The notes under the pieces are model-generated. The model did not search any database and was not told the origin of the DNA. It was given only the letters and a program-made list of their open reading frames with translations. 64,000 bases of DNA from positions 124,001-188,000 of the forward strand of contig DATIXG010000060.1 in NCBI GenBank assembly GCA_035518815.1, in the 5' to 3' direction. This document shows, in pieces, positions 7,605-15,922 of the stretch; the first letter of the stretch is position 1, and each line of letters begins with the position of its first letter. The stretch comes from AG25 sp035518815. Lineage in GTDB: Bacteria > Gemmatimonadota > Gemmatimonadetes > Gemmatimonadales > GWC2-71-9. The translations under genes and the position numbers were made by a program.

Positions 7605-8183
7605 GTGAACGCGCGGATGCGATGGTGGGCGGGAGCCCTTGCCCTGGTGGCGGCGTCGGCATGGGGCTGCGGTTACAACACGATCCAGACCTACGACGAG
7701 CAGGTGAACGCGGCCGCGTCGCAGATCAAGGTGCAGCTCCAGCGGCGCGCCGACCTGATTCCGAATCTGGTGGAGACCGTCAAGGGCTACGCGAAGCAGG
7801 AGCAGACGATCTTCACCGAGGTGGCCGAGGCGCGCGCGAAGCTCGCGGGCGCGGTGCAGTCGAACGATCTGGGCCAGATGGCGGCGGCGAACGCCGCGCT
7901 CACGGGGCCGCTCGGACGGCTGCTCGCGATCGCGGAGAACTATCCCCAGCTCAAGTCCAACGAGAACTTCAAGGCACTTCAGGACCAGCTCGAGGGAACG
8001 GAGAACCGCATCGCGGTCGCCCGGCAGGACTACAACGACGCGGTCAACCGCTACAACGCCTACATCCGGCGCTTTCCACAGGTATTGACGGCGAAGGTGA
8101 TCGGGAAGGGACCGCGGCAGTATTTCGAGCTGCAGACGCCCGGCGCCGCGGAGGCGCCGAAGGTGAACTTCTCGAACCCCTAG
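7605..8183 (+). CDS. lemA: LemA family protein
   Basis: LemA family protein of 192 residues with a signal or anchor segment at the N-terminus (WAGALALVAASAWGCGY, a possible lipobox) and a long helical-bundle domain. The signature begins with NTIQTYDEQVNAAASQIKVQ and RRADLIPNLVETVKGY and continues through NARLL-like helices to the conserved YNAYIRRFPQ and FE(L) motifs near the C-terminus. GTG 7605 follows TAGGAG. LemA proteins commonly occur beside TPM proteins, as here. Its stop overlaps the convergent M23 gene by four bases. Exact function is unknown. Confidence 0.93.
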   Translation: MNARMRWWAGALALVAASAWGCGYNTIQTYDEQVNAAASQIKVQLQRRADLIPNLVETVKGYAKQEQTIFTEVAEARAKLAGAVQSNDLGQMAAANAALTGPLGRLLAIAENYPQLKSNENFKALQDQLEGTENRIAVARQDYNDAVNRYNAYIRRFPQVLTAKVIGKGPRQYFELQTPGAAEAPKVNFSNP

Positions 8184-9139
8184 TCGACGATCGCGTCGGG
8201 CAGGACGTACTTCAGCGGATCGACCGGCTTGCGATTGATCCAGACTTCGTAGTGCAGATGCGGTCCGGTCGAGAGACCGGTAGAGCCGACGAGCGCGATC
8301 TTCTGGCCGCGCTTCACGCGCTGCCCGCGCGCGACGAGGATCTTGGAGCAATGCGCGTAGCGGGTTACCATGCCGTTCCCGTGGTCCACGGTGAGCAGGT
8401 TCCCGTAGCCCTCTTCCCACTTGACGTCAGTGACCACTCCTGCCGCGGCCGCCTCGATCTCAGCGCCCATCGGTGCGCTGACGTCGATGCCTTCGTGCGG
8501 GCGGGCGAGGTGCAGGATGGGGTGCACGCGCTCGCGCGCAAACGCGGACGTGAGCCATCCTTTGGTCGGCATGATGGACGGTGTGGCCGCGAACCGCGCC
8601 TGATGCTTGGAGAGCGAGTCATACGACTCGTTGACCGAGCGTACGAGGATGTCGGCGCGGCGGATGAGGGCGTCCACGTCCATGCGGGCCGCGAGGGCCT
8701 GTTCCCCGTTGGCGCCGAGGGCCGCGAGCGAGTCGCGTTCGGACCAGGCGCCGGTCGGGCCGCCGATGCCGCCCTGCTGCACCCCGGAATCGATGGGATC
8801 CAACCCGGCGAGGAGCCGCAGGTCCTGTTCGCGCTGCCCGATGCGATCGATCGTGTCGCGCAGGCCGACGAGACGCTGGCGCATGCGCCGCACCTCGTCC
8901 GCGAGGACCCGGTTCTCCCGTTCGAGAGCACGATTGCGGGTGATACTGATGCCGCGCGTAACCGCGGCGGCGCCCAGCACGGCGATCACGAGCAGCACGA
9001 CGCTGCCGATCCCGATGAGCCACTTCACGACCGTATGTGGAAGCTCCACCGATCGGGATGCGCCCGATCCGTGAGGTACCAACAGGACGGTCCAGCTTCG
9101 CTCTGCGCGCTTGCGCACGGGTTTGATCACACCTCGCAT
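8180..9139 (-). CDS. M23 family metallopeptidase (LytM/murein hydrolase type)
   Basis: Cell-wall endopeptidase or scaffold of the M23 family, 319 residues. A cytoplasmic Arg/Lys-rich N-terminus is followed by one transmembrane helix (LIGIGSVVLLVIAVLGAAAV), a coiled coil (NRALERENRVLADEVRRMRQ) and a C-terminal zinc domain with HEGIDVSAP, GLSTGPHLHYEVW and final KPVDP. The HxxxD and HxH ligands are intact, so it is probably active on peptidoglycan. ATG 9139 is chosen because an upstream extension is Arg-rich and crosses a hairpin; neither start has a strong ribosome binding site. It has its own promoter at 9236-9264. Confidence 0.9.
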   Translation of the reverse strand: MRGVIKPVRKRAERSWTVLLVPHGSGASRSVELPHTVVKWLIGIGSVVLLVIAVLGAAAVTRGISITRNRALERENRVLADEVRRMRQRLVGLRDTIDRIGQREQDLRLLAGLDPIDSGVQQGGIGGPTGAWSERDSLAALGANGEQALAARMDVDALIRRADILVRSVNESYDSLSKHQARFAATPSIMPTKGWLTSAFARERVHPILHLARPHEGIDVSAPMGAEIEAAAAGVVTDVKWEEGYGNLLTVDHGNGMVTRYAHCSKILVARGQRVKRGQKIALVGSTGLSTGPHLHYEVWINRKPVDPLKYVLPDAIVD

Positions 9140-9235
9140 CCGACGTCCGGGACGCCGTCTCTGGAGACGGCGCCCGTTCCGATCCACGACTCGAATTCCG
9201 GACAGGGCGTGGGTCCGGCTGCCGAGGGGGCTGCA

Positions 9236-9264
9236 ATAATACGCCCCGCCGAGAGGGCCGTCAA
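9236..9264 (-). promoter_or_regulatory. Promoter of the M23 peptidase gene
   Basis: On the minus strand: TTGACG (9264-9259), a 17-base spacer, then TATTAT (9241-9236). Both hexamers match five of six consensus bases. The predicted start is near 9229, giving a leader of about 90 bases. Confidence 0.7.
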
Positions 9265-9275
9265 ATGCCCGCGAG

Positions 9276-9291
9276 TGTGACCTAAGTCACG
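9276..9291. promoter_or_regulatory. CRP/FNR-family-like operator
   Basis: TGTGACCTAAGTCACG is a near-perfect TGTGA-N6-TCACA type inverted repeat. Its centre is about 54 bases upstream of the predicted M23 transcription start, which suits an activator. No CRP-family gene is in the window, so the protein is unknown. Confidence 0.5.
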
Positions 9292-9303
9292 CTTCCGCTG
9301 GCG

Positions 9304-10830
9304 CTAAGCACGATCCACCGCCGGCTTGGGAAAAAGAATGGGGGCCTGTCCCACAAGGCGCCCTTCTATTTCCCCTACCGCCCTGTCGAGCGATTCCCGG
9401 GCAAGATCCAGGCCCGGGCACACGACGTCCCAGATCACCCGGGCTTTCTCCGGAATGAATGGGGAGGCAAGAATAGCGAGCCGGACCACCGTGCGCGCAA
9501 GATTGGCCAGCACCTCGTCCAATTCGGCGTTCCGCCCTTCCTTAGCCTGTTTCCAGGGGGCCTGCTCGTCGACGTACCGGTTGGCCGCCGCCGCTACGCC
9601 GATGAGATGTGTGGCGCCGTCGCTCAGCCGGTAGCGGTCCATCGCTTCCGCATACCGCGCGAGCCCCTCGCGTACTGCGACGTCGAACGCCGAGCCGACG
9701 CTGCCCGGGGCCTTTGGCACCGTCCCGGCGCGGTAGCGGTGGATCATCGACAGGGCGCGGGAGACGAGGTTGCCCAAAGTGTTGGCAAGTTCCGACACAT
9801 AGCGGGCGTCGAACTGCTCCCAGGAGAAGTCGCCGTCGCCCTCGAAGCCGACTTCGCGCAGCAGGAAGTACCGCAGGGCGTCGGCGCCGTAGCGATCGAT
9901 TGCGTCCGACAGATTCACCCGGGTGCCGGCGGTCTTGCTCATCTTGGCGCCCGCCCACTGCACGTAGCCGTGCGCCCAGACGGCCCGGGGCAGCGGTAGC
10001 TCGGCCGCGAGGAGCATGGCCGGCCAGATCACGCAGTGGAAGCGCGTGATGCCCTTGCCCACGACGTGCAGGTCGGCCGGCCAGAGCCGCTCGTAGCCCG
10101 GCGCCGGGAATCCCGTGGCCGACAGGTAATTGATCAGCGCGTCGAACCAGACGTACACCGTCTGCTGCGGATCGCCGGGGAAGGGGATGCCCCACTGTTG
10201 CCGCTGCCGCGAGATGGAGATGTCCTGGAGCCCGCTCTCGAGAAGACGCAGGACCTCGTTGCGGCGGATGGCGGGCTCGACGGCGAAGGTCCCGGCACGG
10301 ATCACGTCGAGCACGCGGTCGCGATAGGCGCTCAGCCGGAAGAAATGATTGCGCTCCCGGGTGTGGACGAGCTCGAGGGTGGGATGCTCGGCGCAGTGGC
10401 CATTCACGATCTGCGCGTCGGTCTTGAACTCTTCGCACCCGGTGCAATACAGGCCCTCGTATTCGGCCTCGAACAGGTCGGCGGGGCGGCGTTGGTGGAT
10501 GCGCTCGAGGAACGCGGTCACGGCGGTCGCGTGACGCGGCTCCGTAGTACGAATCCAGTCATCGTGACTGCAGTGCAGCCGCTTCCAGTAGTCGGCAAAC
10601 GTGCCGGCCATGCGGTCCACCCAGGCTTGCGGGGTGATCCCGCCCGCCGCCGCCGCCTGGATCACGGACTGGCTATGCTCGTCCATGCCCATCAGGAAAT
10701 GCACGGCGTCACCGCGCAGCCGCCGGTACCGGGCGATGCAGTCGGCGCCGATCTTCTCGAGGGCGTGCCCGAGGTGGGGCTCGCCGTTCGAGTAGTCGAT
10801 CGCCGTTGTGAGGAAGAACTTGGCCGTCAC
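9304..10830 (-). CDS. metG: Methionyl-tRNA synthetase
   Basis: Charges tRNA-Met with methionine in the cytoplasm. It has 508 residues, the shorter form that lacks the C-terminal EMAP-type tRNA-binding domain. The class I signatures are HLGH (residues 19-22) and KMSKT. A CTGC-type zinc knuckle (YCTGCEEFKTD with a following C-x-E-H) lies between them. GTG 10830 is the correct start: the conserved TAKFFLTTAIDYSNGEPHLGH begins there, and it overlaps the accA stop as GTGA with GGGGAG just upstream. A longer open frame upstream is noise. Confidence 0.96.
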   Translation of the reverse strand: MTAKFFLTTAIDYSNGEPHLGHALEKIGADCIARYRRLRGDAVHFLMGMDEHSQSVIQAAAAGGITPQAWVDRMAGTFADYWKRLHCSHDDWIRTTEPRHATAVTAFLERIHQRRPADLFEAEYEGLYCTGCEEFKTDAQIVNGHCAEHPTLELVHTRERNHFFRLSAYRDRVLDVIRAGTFAVEPAIRRNEVLRLLESGLQDISISRQRQQWGIPFPGDPQQTVYVWFDALINYLSATGFPAPGYERLWPADLHVVGKGITRFHCVIWPAMLLAAELPLPRAVWAHGYVQWAGAKMSKTAGTRVNLSDAIDRYGADALRYFLLREVGFEGDGDFSWEQFDARYVSELANTLGNLVSRALSMIHRYRAGTVPKAPGSVGSAFDVAVREGLARYAEAMDRYRLSDGATHLIGVAAAANRYVDEQAPWKQAKEGRNAELDEVLANLARTVVRLAILASPFIPEKARVIWDVVCPGLDLARESLDRAVGEIEGRLVGQAPILFPKPAVDRA

Positions 10831-11786
10831 GGCTCCCCGAAGGAGCCCATGGCGAGATACTTCTCTTCGCGCCGCCGCAGCAGTTTTTCGACTTTGAGCT
10901 TGCCGAGCTGGCGGAGATGGCGGCGCAGGGCGTCGCCGAGCGTCTCGGCGGCCGCGTCGGGATCGGCATGCGCGCCCCCGGGCGGCTCCGGGAGAATCTC
11001 GTCGATCACGCCCAGATCGAGCAGGTCCTGGGGCGTGAGCTTGAGCGCCTCGGCGGCGCGCTCGCGCTGGCTCGCGTCCTTCCACAAGATCGCGGCGCAC
11101 CCCTCGGGCGAAATCACCGAGTACACCGAGTTCTCGAACATGAGGACGCGGTCGGCGAGGCCCACCGCGAGCGCGCCGCCGGAGCCGCCCTCGCCGATGA
11201 CGGCGGTGATGATCGGCGTGCGCAGTCCCGCCATCTCGACCAGGTTGCGTGCGATCGCCTCCGCCTGTCCCCGCTCTTCGGCGCCGAGCCCCGGGTAGGC
11301 GCCGGGCGTGTCCACCAGCGTGATGACCGGCGCATTGAACTTCTCGGCAAGCTGCATCAGGCGGAGCGCCTTGCGGTATCCCTCCGGGTGGGCCATGCCG
11401 AAGTTGCGGCGCAGGTTCTCCTTCGTGTCCCGCCCTTTCTGGTGCCCGATGACCATCACGCTCGCGCCGTTCAGCCGGGCCCAGCCACCCACGATGGCCG
11501 GGTCGTCGCGGTACAGGCGGTCGCCATGCAACTCGACGAAATCGGTGAACACCACGCGCAGGTAGTCGAGCGTGTAGGGACGCCGGGGATGGCGCGCGAC
11601 CTGCACCCGCTGCATGGGCGAGAGGTTCTTGTAGATCTCGCCCCGCATCTCTGCAAGCTTGCGCTCGAGGGGCGCGATCTCCTTGGCGACATCGACCGCG
11701 GATTCACCCGCCACGCGCTTGATCTCCTCGATCTGACGCTCGAGCTCGAGCAGCGGACGTTCGAAATCCAGGGTGTGGGTAGCCAT
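10827..11786 (-). CDS. accA: Acetyl-CoA carboxylase carboxyltransferase subunit alpha
   Basis: Alpha subunit of the carboxyltransferase that makes malonyl-CoA from carboxybiotin and acetyl-CoA, the first step of fatty acid synthesis. It has 319 residues, a normal length. Conserved stretches include RPYTLDYLRVVFTDFVELHGDR, VIGHQKGRDTKENLRRNFGM, VDTPGAYPGLGAEERGQ, IGEGGSGGALAVG and YSVISPEGCAAILWKDA. ATG 11786 gives the usual N-terminus (MATHTLDFERP); the upstream extension is spurious. It sits four bases after dnaE, an adjacency also seen in Escherichia coli, and overlaps metG. accD is not in the window. Confidence 0.97.
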   Translation of the reverse strand: MATHTLDFERPLLELERQIEEIKRVAGESAVDVAKEIAPLERKLAEMRGEIYKNLSPMQRVQVARHPRRPYTLDYLRVVFTDFVELHGDRLYRDDPAIVGGWARLNGASVMVIGHQKGRDTKENLRRNFGMAHPEGYRKALRLMQLAEKFNAPVITLVDTPGAYPGLGAEERGQAEAIARNLVEMAGLRTPIITAVIGEGGSGGALAVGLADRVLMFENSVYSVISPEGCAAILWKDASQRERAAEALKLTPQDLLDLGVIDEILPEPPGGAHADPDAAAETLGDALRRHLRQLGKLKVEKLLRRREEKYLAMGSFGEP

Positions 11787-11790
11787 GCGG

Positions 11791-14700
11791 TCAGGCGGCG
11801 CGCAGGTGTACGTGTTCGGGGCCGAGGATGGAGCGCAGCGCCGCGACCAGCTCGTCCGCCGCATCGACCTTGAGCGTGCGGCTCCGGAGGCGGGCCGTGG
11901 CGCCGTTGCCGTCCCCCCATTCGACGACCACGGGAGCGGGGCCGGGATGGGCGGCGCAGAGCGCCGCGGCGGCGCGCGCGGCCTCGGGATCGGGGGGGCT
12001 CGCCGCCGACCAGGAGAGCGTCACCGCGATGGCTCCGCCGTGCCGCAACTCGTCCAGGGGGCGCGCCTGCTCCACGATGAACGGGGCGCTCTGCTCGTCC
12101 CGGTCACGCGCGCTGTAGCCGCCCGTGAAGAGCAGGGCGGCATCGGGATGGATCACCGCGCTCAGCTTGGCCCACGCTTCGGGGAAGACGAGGGCCTCGG
12201 CCGTGCCGTGAAAATCTTCGAGGATGAGCCGTGCGTACTCGGCACCGCTCTTTCTCGAGACCTGGCGCTTCACTCCCGTCACCACCGCGGCGATGCGCGC
12301 CTTCTGCGGCGACCAGGTCTCGAGCGTCGCCGTCGTGCGCGTCCCGAAAAGCTCCACCTCGGCCCGATACTTGGCGAGGGGGTGTCCGGATATGAAGAAG
12401 CCCAATACCGCCTTCTCGCGCGTCAGCCGCTCGTGCTCGGTCCAGGCAGGGACATCCGGCACGGGCGAGGGGGGACGAGGGACGGGAGCTTCTTCGCCGA
12501 AGAGGCCGTGCTGGCCCGCGGTGCGCTCGGACTGGCGGGCCTGGGCCTCGGCGAAGGCGTGGTCGAGCGCGGCGATGCGCTGCGCGCGGTGCGCGCCGCC
12601 GTCGAGTGAGTCGCACGCGCCGGCATCGATCAGGGCCTCGATCACCCGGCGGTTGCACAAGCGCAGGTCGATGCGGTCGCACAGGTCCACGAGGCCCGTG
12701 TACCGGCCGGCCTCGCGGCCGGCGAGAATCGAGGCGATCGCGCCCTGGCCCACGTTCTTGATCGCGCCGAGCCCGAAGCGGATCCGCCGCTCGCCGACGA
12801 CGGTGAACTTGAACCCCGACTCGTTGACGTCGGGCGCCAGGACCTCGAGCCCGAGCTCGCGGGCCTCGGCGATGTACTGGACCACCTTGTCGGTATCGCC
12901 GATTTCCGACGAGAGGAGCGCGGCGAGGAATTCGGCCGGGTAGTGCGCCTTGAGCCAGGCGGTTTGGTAGGAGAGCACCGAGTACGCGACCGAATGCGAC
13001 TTGTTGAACCCGTAGCGGCCGAACGTCTCGATCTGCGCGGCGATCTCCTGGACGGTCTTCCTGGCATGCCCTTGCGCCACGGCGCGCTCGACGAACCGCC
13101 CCAGCTCTTCCTTAATGAGATCCTTGTCCTTCTTGCCGACCGCCTTGCGCAGCACGTCGGCTTCGGCGAGTGAGAAGCCGGCGAGCACGTTGGCGATGCG
13201 CATCACCTGCTCCTGGTAGGTGATCACGCCGTAGGTGGGCGTGAGGATTTCCTCCAGGGCGGGGTGCGGATAGCGCACGGCCTCGCGGCCGAGCTTGCGC
13301 TGGATGAAGTGCAGATGCATGCCGGTGTCGAGCGGCCCCGGCCGGAGCAGGGCGTTGGTAGCGACGAGGTCGTCGAACCGGTCGCACTTCATGTTGCGGA
13401 GGCAGTCGGTGGCGAGCGGCGATTCGAACTGGAAGACCCCTGCCGTCCGGCCCGAGCGCAACAGGGCATAGACCTCGGGGTCCTCGAGTTCGAGCGCGTC
13501 CAGGTCGATCGTCACGCCACGCCGCTCCCGCACCATCTCCACCGCGTCATGCAGCGCCGTGAGGGTCTTCAAGCCGAGGATGTCGATCTTGAGCATCCCG
13601 GCGGCCTCGAGCGCGACCATGTCGTACTGCGTGATGATGGCGTCGGGCTCCTGGGGCGCGAGGCAGACGGGCACGTAGTCCGAGAGCGGTCCCGGTGCGA
13701 TCACCATCCCGGCGGCGTGGACCGAGGCGTGGCGGGCGAGGCCTTCGATGCGAGTGCCCAGGTCGAGCACCTTGCGAATGCGTTCGTCCTGGCGGGCGAG
13801 CGCTGCCAGCTCGGGGGCCCGCTCGGCCACCTCCGCCAGGGTGAGGTTCACGCCCGGGCCCGCGGGGATGAGCTTGGTGCACCGATCCACCTCGCCCGCC
13901 TCGATGCGCAGGGTGCGCGCCACATCGCGGAATGCGGCGCGCGCCTTCAGCGTGCCGAAGGTGATGATCTGTCCGACCGATTCGCGCCCGTACCGCTCGC
14001 GCGCATACTGGATGATCTCGCCCCGCCGCTCGAAGCAGAAATCGAGGTCGATATCGGGCATCGAGATGCGCTCCGGATTCAGGAAGCGCTCGAACAGGAG
14101 ATCGAACCGCAGCGGATCGATCTTGGTGATGCCCAAAGCGTACGCCACGAGCGACCCGGCGGCGGAGCCGCGGCCCGGTCCCACCGGGATGCCGCGGTCG
14201 CGCGCGGTCTTCATGAAATCGTAGACGATGAGGAAGTACCCGGCGTAGCCGGTGCGCGTGATGACGTCGAGCTCGTAGTCGAGCCGCGCGGCGGCCTCGG
14301 CCGGCAGGGGGTCGCCGTATCGCGCCAGCGCCCCGGTGCGCGCGAGGTGAACGAGCAGGGCGTCGTCGGACGCGAACTCGGCGGGCCGGGGGAACTGAGG
14401 CAGGAAGTAGCGCTTCTCAAAGTCCAGCTCGCAGCCCTCGGCCACCCGCGCCGTCTCCGCGATGACCTCCGGATGCTGGGGGAAGAGCGCCCGCATCTCC
14501 GCCTCGGACTTGACGTAGCTCTCCTGGCCCACGAACCGGAACCGGTTCGGGTCGTCCAGATCCTTGCCCGTGCCGATCGCGAGCAGGACGTCGTGCGCCT
14601 CGGCGTCCTCCTTCCGCAGATAGTGCGCGTCGTTCGTCGCGACCACCGGCACGCCGAGATCGGCCGAGAGGCGGAACATGCCGTCGGCGACGAGACGTTC

Positions 14701-15249
14701 CTCCGCGATGCCGTGATTCTGCACCTCGAGCCAGAACCGGTCCGGTCCGAACACCTGCGCGAGCCACTGTGCGCTCGCCTTCGCCTGCTCGTAGTTGCCC
14801 TGCCGCAGGTACAGCGAGATCTCTCCCGAGAGGCACGCGGCGAGGCACACCAGTCCTTCATTGTGGCGCTCGAGCACCTCCCGGTCGATGCGCGGGCGGC
14901 GGTAGAACCCCTCGAGGAATCCGATGGACGAGAGCTTGATGAGGTTGGCGTAGCCCGTGCGGTTCTTGGCGAGCAGGACGAGGTGGGAGTAATCCGCCGG
15001 CGCGCCGGACAGCTTCTCGCGGCGCTGCCGGCTGCCGAACGCGAGGTAGGCCTCGAAGCCCAGGATCGGGCGGAGCTGGCGCGCTCTCGCCTCGTCGTAG
15101 AACAGGCGCGCGCCGTGCAGGTTGCCGTGATCGGTGAGGGCGATCGAGTCCATCCCGAGGCCGCGGATCCGGTCGAGCAGGTCCGGGATGCGGTTCGCGC
15201 CGTCGAGGAGAGAGTACTCGCTGTGCGTGTGGAGGTGAGCGAACGGCAT
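11791..15249 (-). CDS. dnaE: DNA polymerase III subunit alpha
   Basis: Replicative polymerase catalytic subunit (DnaE1 type), 1152 residues. The N-terminal PHP domain starts HLHTHSEYSLLDGA (residues 5-18) with its metal-binding His/Asp residues largely intact (DHGN, NDAHY), so proofreading-like PHP activity is possible. The polymerase core has GPGRGSAAGS (357-366) and the catalytic PDIDLDFC (398-405, Asp399/401/403). A helix-hairpin-helix region, the beta-clamp-binding region and an OB-fold (RIAAVVTGVKRQVSRKSG) follow. ATG 15249 is chosen by homology; about 100 upstream codons in frame are low-complexity noise. hisIE ends five bases upstream. Confidence 0.97.
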   Translation of the reverse strand: MPFAHLHTHSEYSLLDGANRIPDLLDRIRGLGMDSIALTDHGNLHGARLFYDEARARQLRPILGFEAYLAFGSRQRREKLSGAPADYSHLVLLAKNRTGYANLIKLSSIGFLEGFYRRPRIDREVLERHNEGLVCLAACLSGEISLYLRQGNYEQAKASAQWLAQVFGPDRFWLEVQNHGIAEERLVADGMFRLSADLGVPVVATNDAHYLRKEDAEAHDVLLAIGTGKDLDDPNRFRFVGQESYVKSEAEMRALFPQHPEVIAETARVAEGCELDFEKRYFLPQFPRPAEFASDDALLVHLARTGALARYGDPLPAEAAARLDYELDVITRTGYAGYFLIVYDFMKTARDRGIPVGPGRGSAAGSLVAYALGITKIDPLRFDLLFERFLNPERISMPDIDLDFCFERRGEIIQYARERYGRESVGQIITFGTLKARAAFRDVARTLRIEAGEVDRCTKLIPAGPGVNLTLAEVAERAPELAALARQDERIRKVLDLGTRIEGLARHASVHAAGMVIAPGPLSDYVPVCLAPQEPDAIITQYDMVALEAAGMLKIDILGLKTLTALHDAVEMVRERRGVTIDLDALELEDPEVYALLRSGRTAGVFQFESPLATDCLRNMKCDRFDDLVATNALLRPGPLDTGMHLHFIQRKLGREAVRYPHPALEEILTPTYGVITYQEQVMRIANVLAGFSLAEADVLRKAVGKKDKDLIKEELGRFVERAVAQGHARKTVQEIAAQIETFGRYGFNKSHSVAYSVLSYQTAWLKAHYPAEFLAALLSSEIGDTDKVVQYIAEARELGLEVLAPDVNESGFKFTVVGERRIRFGLGAIKNVGQGAIASILAGREAGRYTGLVDLCDRIDLRLCNRRVIEALIDAGACDSLDGGAHRAQRIAALDHAFAEAQARQSERTAGQHGLFGEEAPVPRPPSPVPDVPAWTEHERLTREKAVLGFFISGHPLAKYRAEVELFGTRTTATLETWSPQKARIAAVVTGVKRQVSRKSGAEYARLILEDFHGTAEALVFPEAWAKLSAVIHPDAALLFTGGYSARDRDEQSAPFIVEQARPLDELRHGGAIAVTLSWSAASPPDPEAARAAAALCAAHPGPAPVVVEWGDGNGATARLRSRTLKVDAADELVAALRSILGPEHVHLRAA

Positions 15250-15254
15250 TGCGG

Positions 15255-15857
15255 CTAGCGCGCCCGCTGCGCGAGCTCCTCGAGCACGCGTTCCAGCGGG
15301 AGCTGCTTCGCTTCGAGCAGCACGAGGAGATGATAGAGGAGATCGGCGGCCTCGCTCGTCAACCGCGCCCCGTCCTCGCTCGTCGCCGCCACCACCGTTT
15401 CCACCGCTTCCTCGCCCACCTTCTGGGCGACCTTGCTCACGCCTTCGGCCAGCAGGCGGGCGGTGTAGGAGGCCGCCGGCCTGGTGCGCGCGCGGTCTGC
15501 GATGGTGCACGCGAGCCGCGTGAGCACGCCGCCGGTGGGTTCGCCGAAGCATGTGGGCGAGCCGGTATGGCAGGCGGGGCCCTGCTGGCGCACGACGTAG
15601 AGCACCGCGTCGCCGTCGCAGTCGACCCGCACGTCTTCAACCACCTGTTTGTGTCCGGAGGTTTCGCCCTTGCGCCACAGCGTGCCGCGGCTACGGCTGT
15701 GGTAGTGGGCCTCGCCCGTCTCCCGCGTCCGCGTGAGCGCCTCGCGGTCGGCGTAGGCCACCATCAGCACCTCGCCGGCCAGGGCGCTCTGAGCGACGAC
15801 GGGGACGAGTCCGTCGTCCCCGAAGTTCACGGCCGCAAGCCAGTTTTCGCTACTCAC
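15255..15857 (-). CDS. hisI: Bifunctional phosphoribosyl-AMP cyclohydrolase / phosphoribosyl-ATP pyrophosphatase
   Basis: HisIE fusion catalysing two histidine-biosynthesis steps: hydrolysis of phosphoribosyl-ATP to phosphoribosyl-AMP and opening of the adenine ring. The HisI domain (about residues 1-105) shows SRSRGTLWRKGETSGH and the metal-binding DCDGDAVLYVVRQQGPACHTG pattern. The HisE domain (about 110-200) shows KVGEEAVETVVAA and SEAADLLYHLLVLL. GTG 15857 has no ribosome binding site, and a promoter -10 ends six bases upstream, so translation is probably leaderless. It heads an operon with dnaE, accA and metG. Confidence 0.95.
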   Translation of the reverse strand: MSSENWLAAVNFGDDGLVPVVAQSALAGEVLMVAYADREALTRTRETGEAHYHSRSRGTLWRKGETSGHKQVVEDVRVDCDGDAVLYVVRQQGPACHTGSPTCFGEPTGGVLTRLACTIADRARTRPAASYTARLLAEGVSKVAQKVGEEAVETVVAATSEDGARLTSEAADLLYHLLVLLEAKQLPLERVLEELAQRAR

Positions 15858-15863
15858 TTCGGG

Positions 15864-15892
15864 AAGTTATCGGCGCCCGCGTGCATTGTCAA
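15864..15892 (-). promoter_or_regulatory. Leaderless promoter of hisIE-dnaE-accA-metG
   Basis: On the minus strand: TTGACA (15892-15887, perfect -35), a 17-base spacer, TAACTT (15869-15864, TAnnnT type). The predicted start, about six or seven bases further, coincides with the hisIE GTG at 15857. Confidence 0.7.
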
Positions 15893-15915
15893 AAGCCCCG
15901 CGCTGCGGATAAGTT
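15886..15915 (+). promoter_or_regulatory. Leaderless promoter of the antiporter gene
   Basis: TTGTCA (15886-15891, five of six), an 18-base spacer, TAAGTT (15910-15915). ATG 15923 is seven bases after the -10, so the transcript should begin at or next to the start codon. The -35 overlaps the hisIE -35 on the other strand. Confidence 0.6.
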
Positions 15916-15922
15916 GCGCGCC

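Noticed and set aside
9155..9170. Hairpin CCGTCTC-TG-GAGACGG as a terminator
   Set aside because: It lies inside the leader between the M23 promoter and its start, so termination would silence the gene; it may be a leader structure, but nothing supports that.
10831..11100. N-terminal extension of metG of about 90 codons
   Set aside because: It overlaps accA, is low in complexity, and the conserved start is GTG 10830.
13264..15258. A 664-codon open frame on the plus strand across dnaE
   Set aside because: It is antisense to a well-conserved polymerase gene, has no ribosome binding site and is rich in Arg, Glu and Ala, as expected of a GC-rich shadow frame.
15250..15552. N-terminal extension of dnaE of 101 codons
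   Set aside because: It overlaps hisIE and is Arg/Gly-rich noise; the PHP domain begins at ATG 15249.
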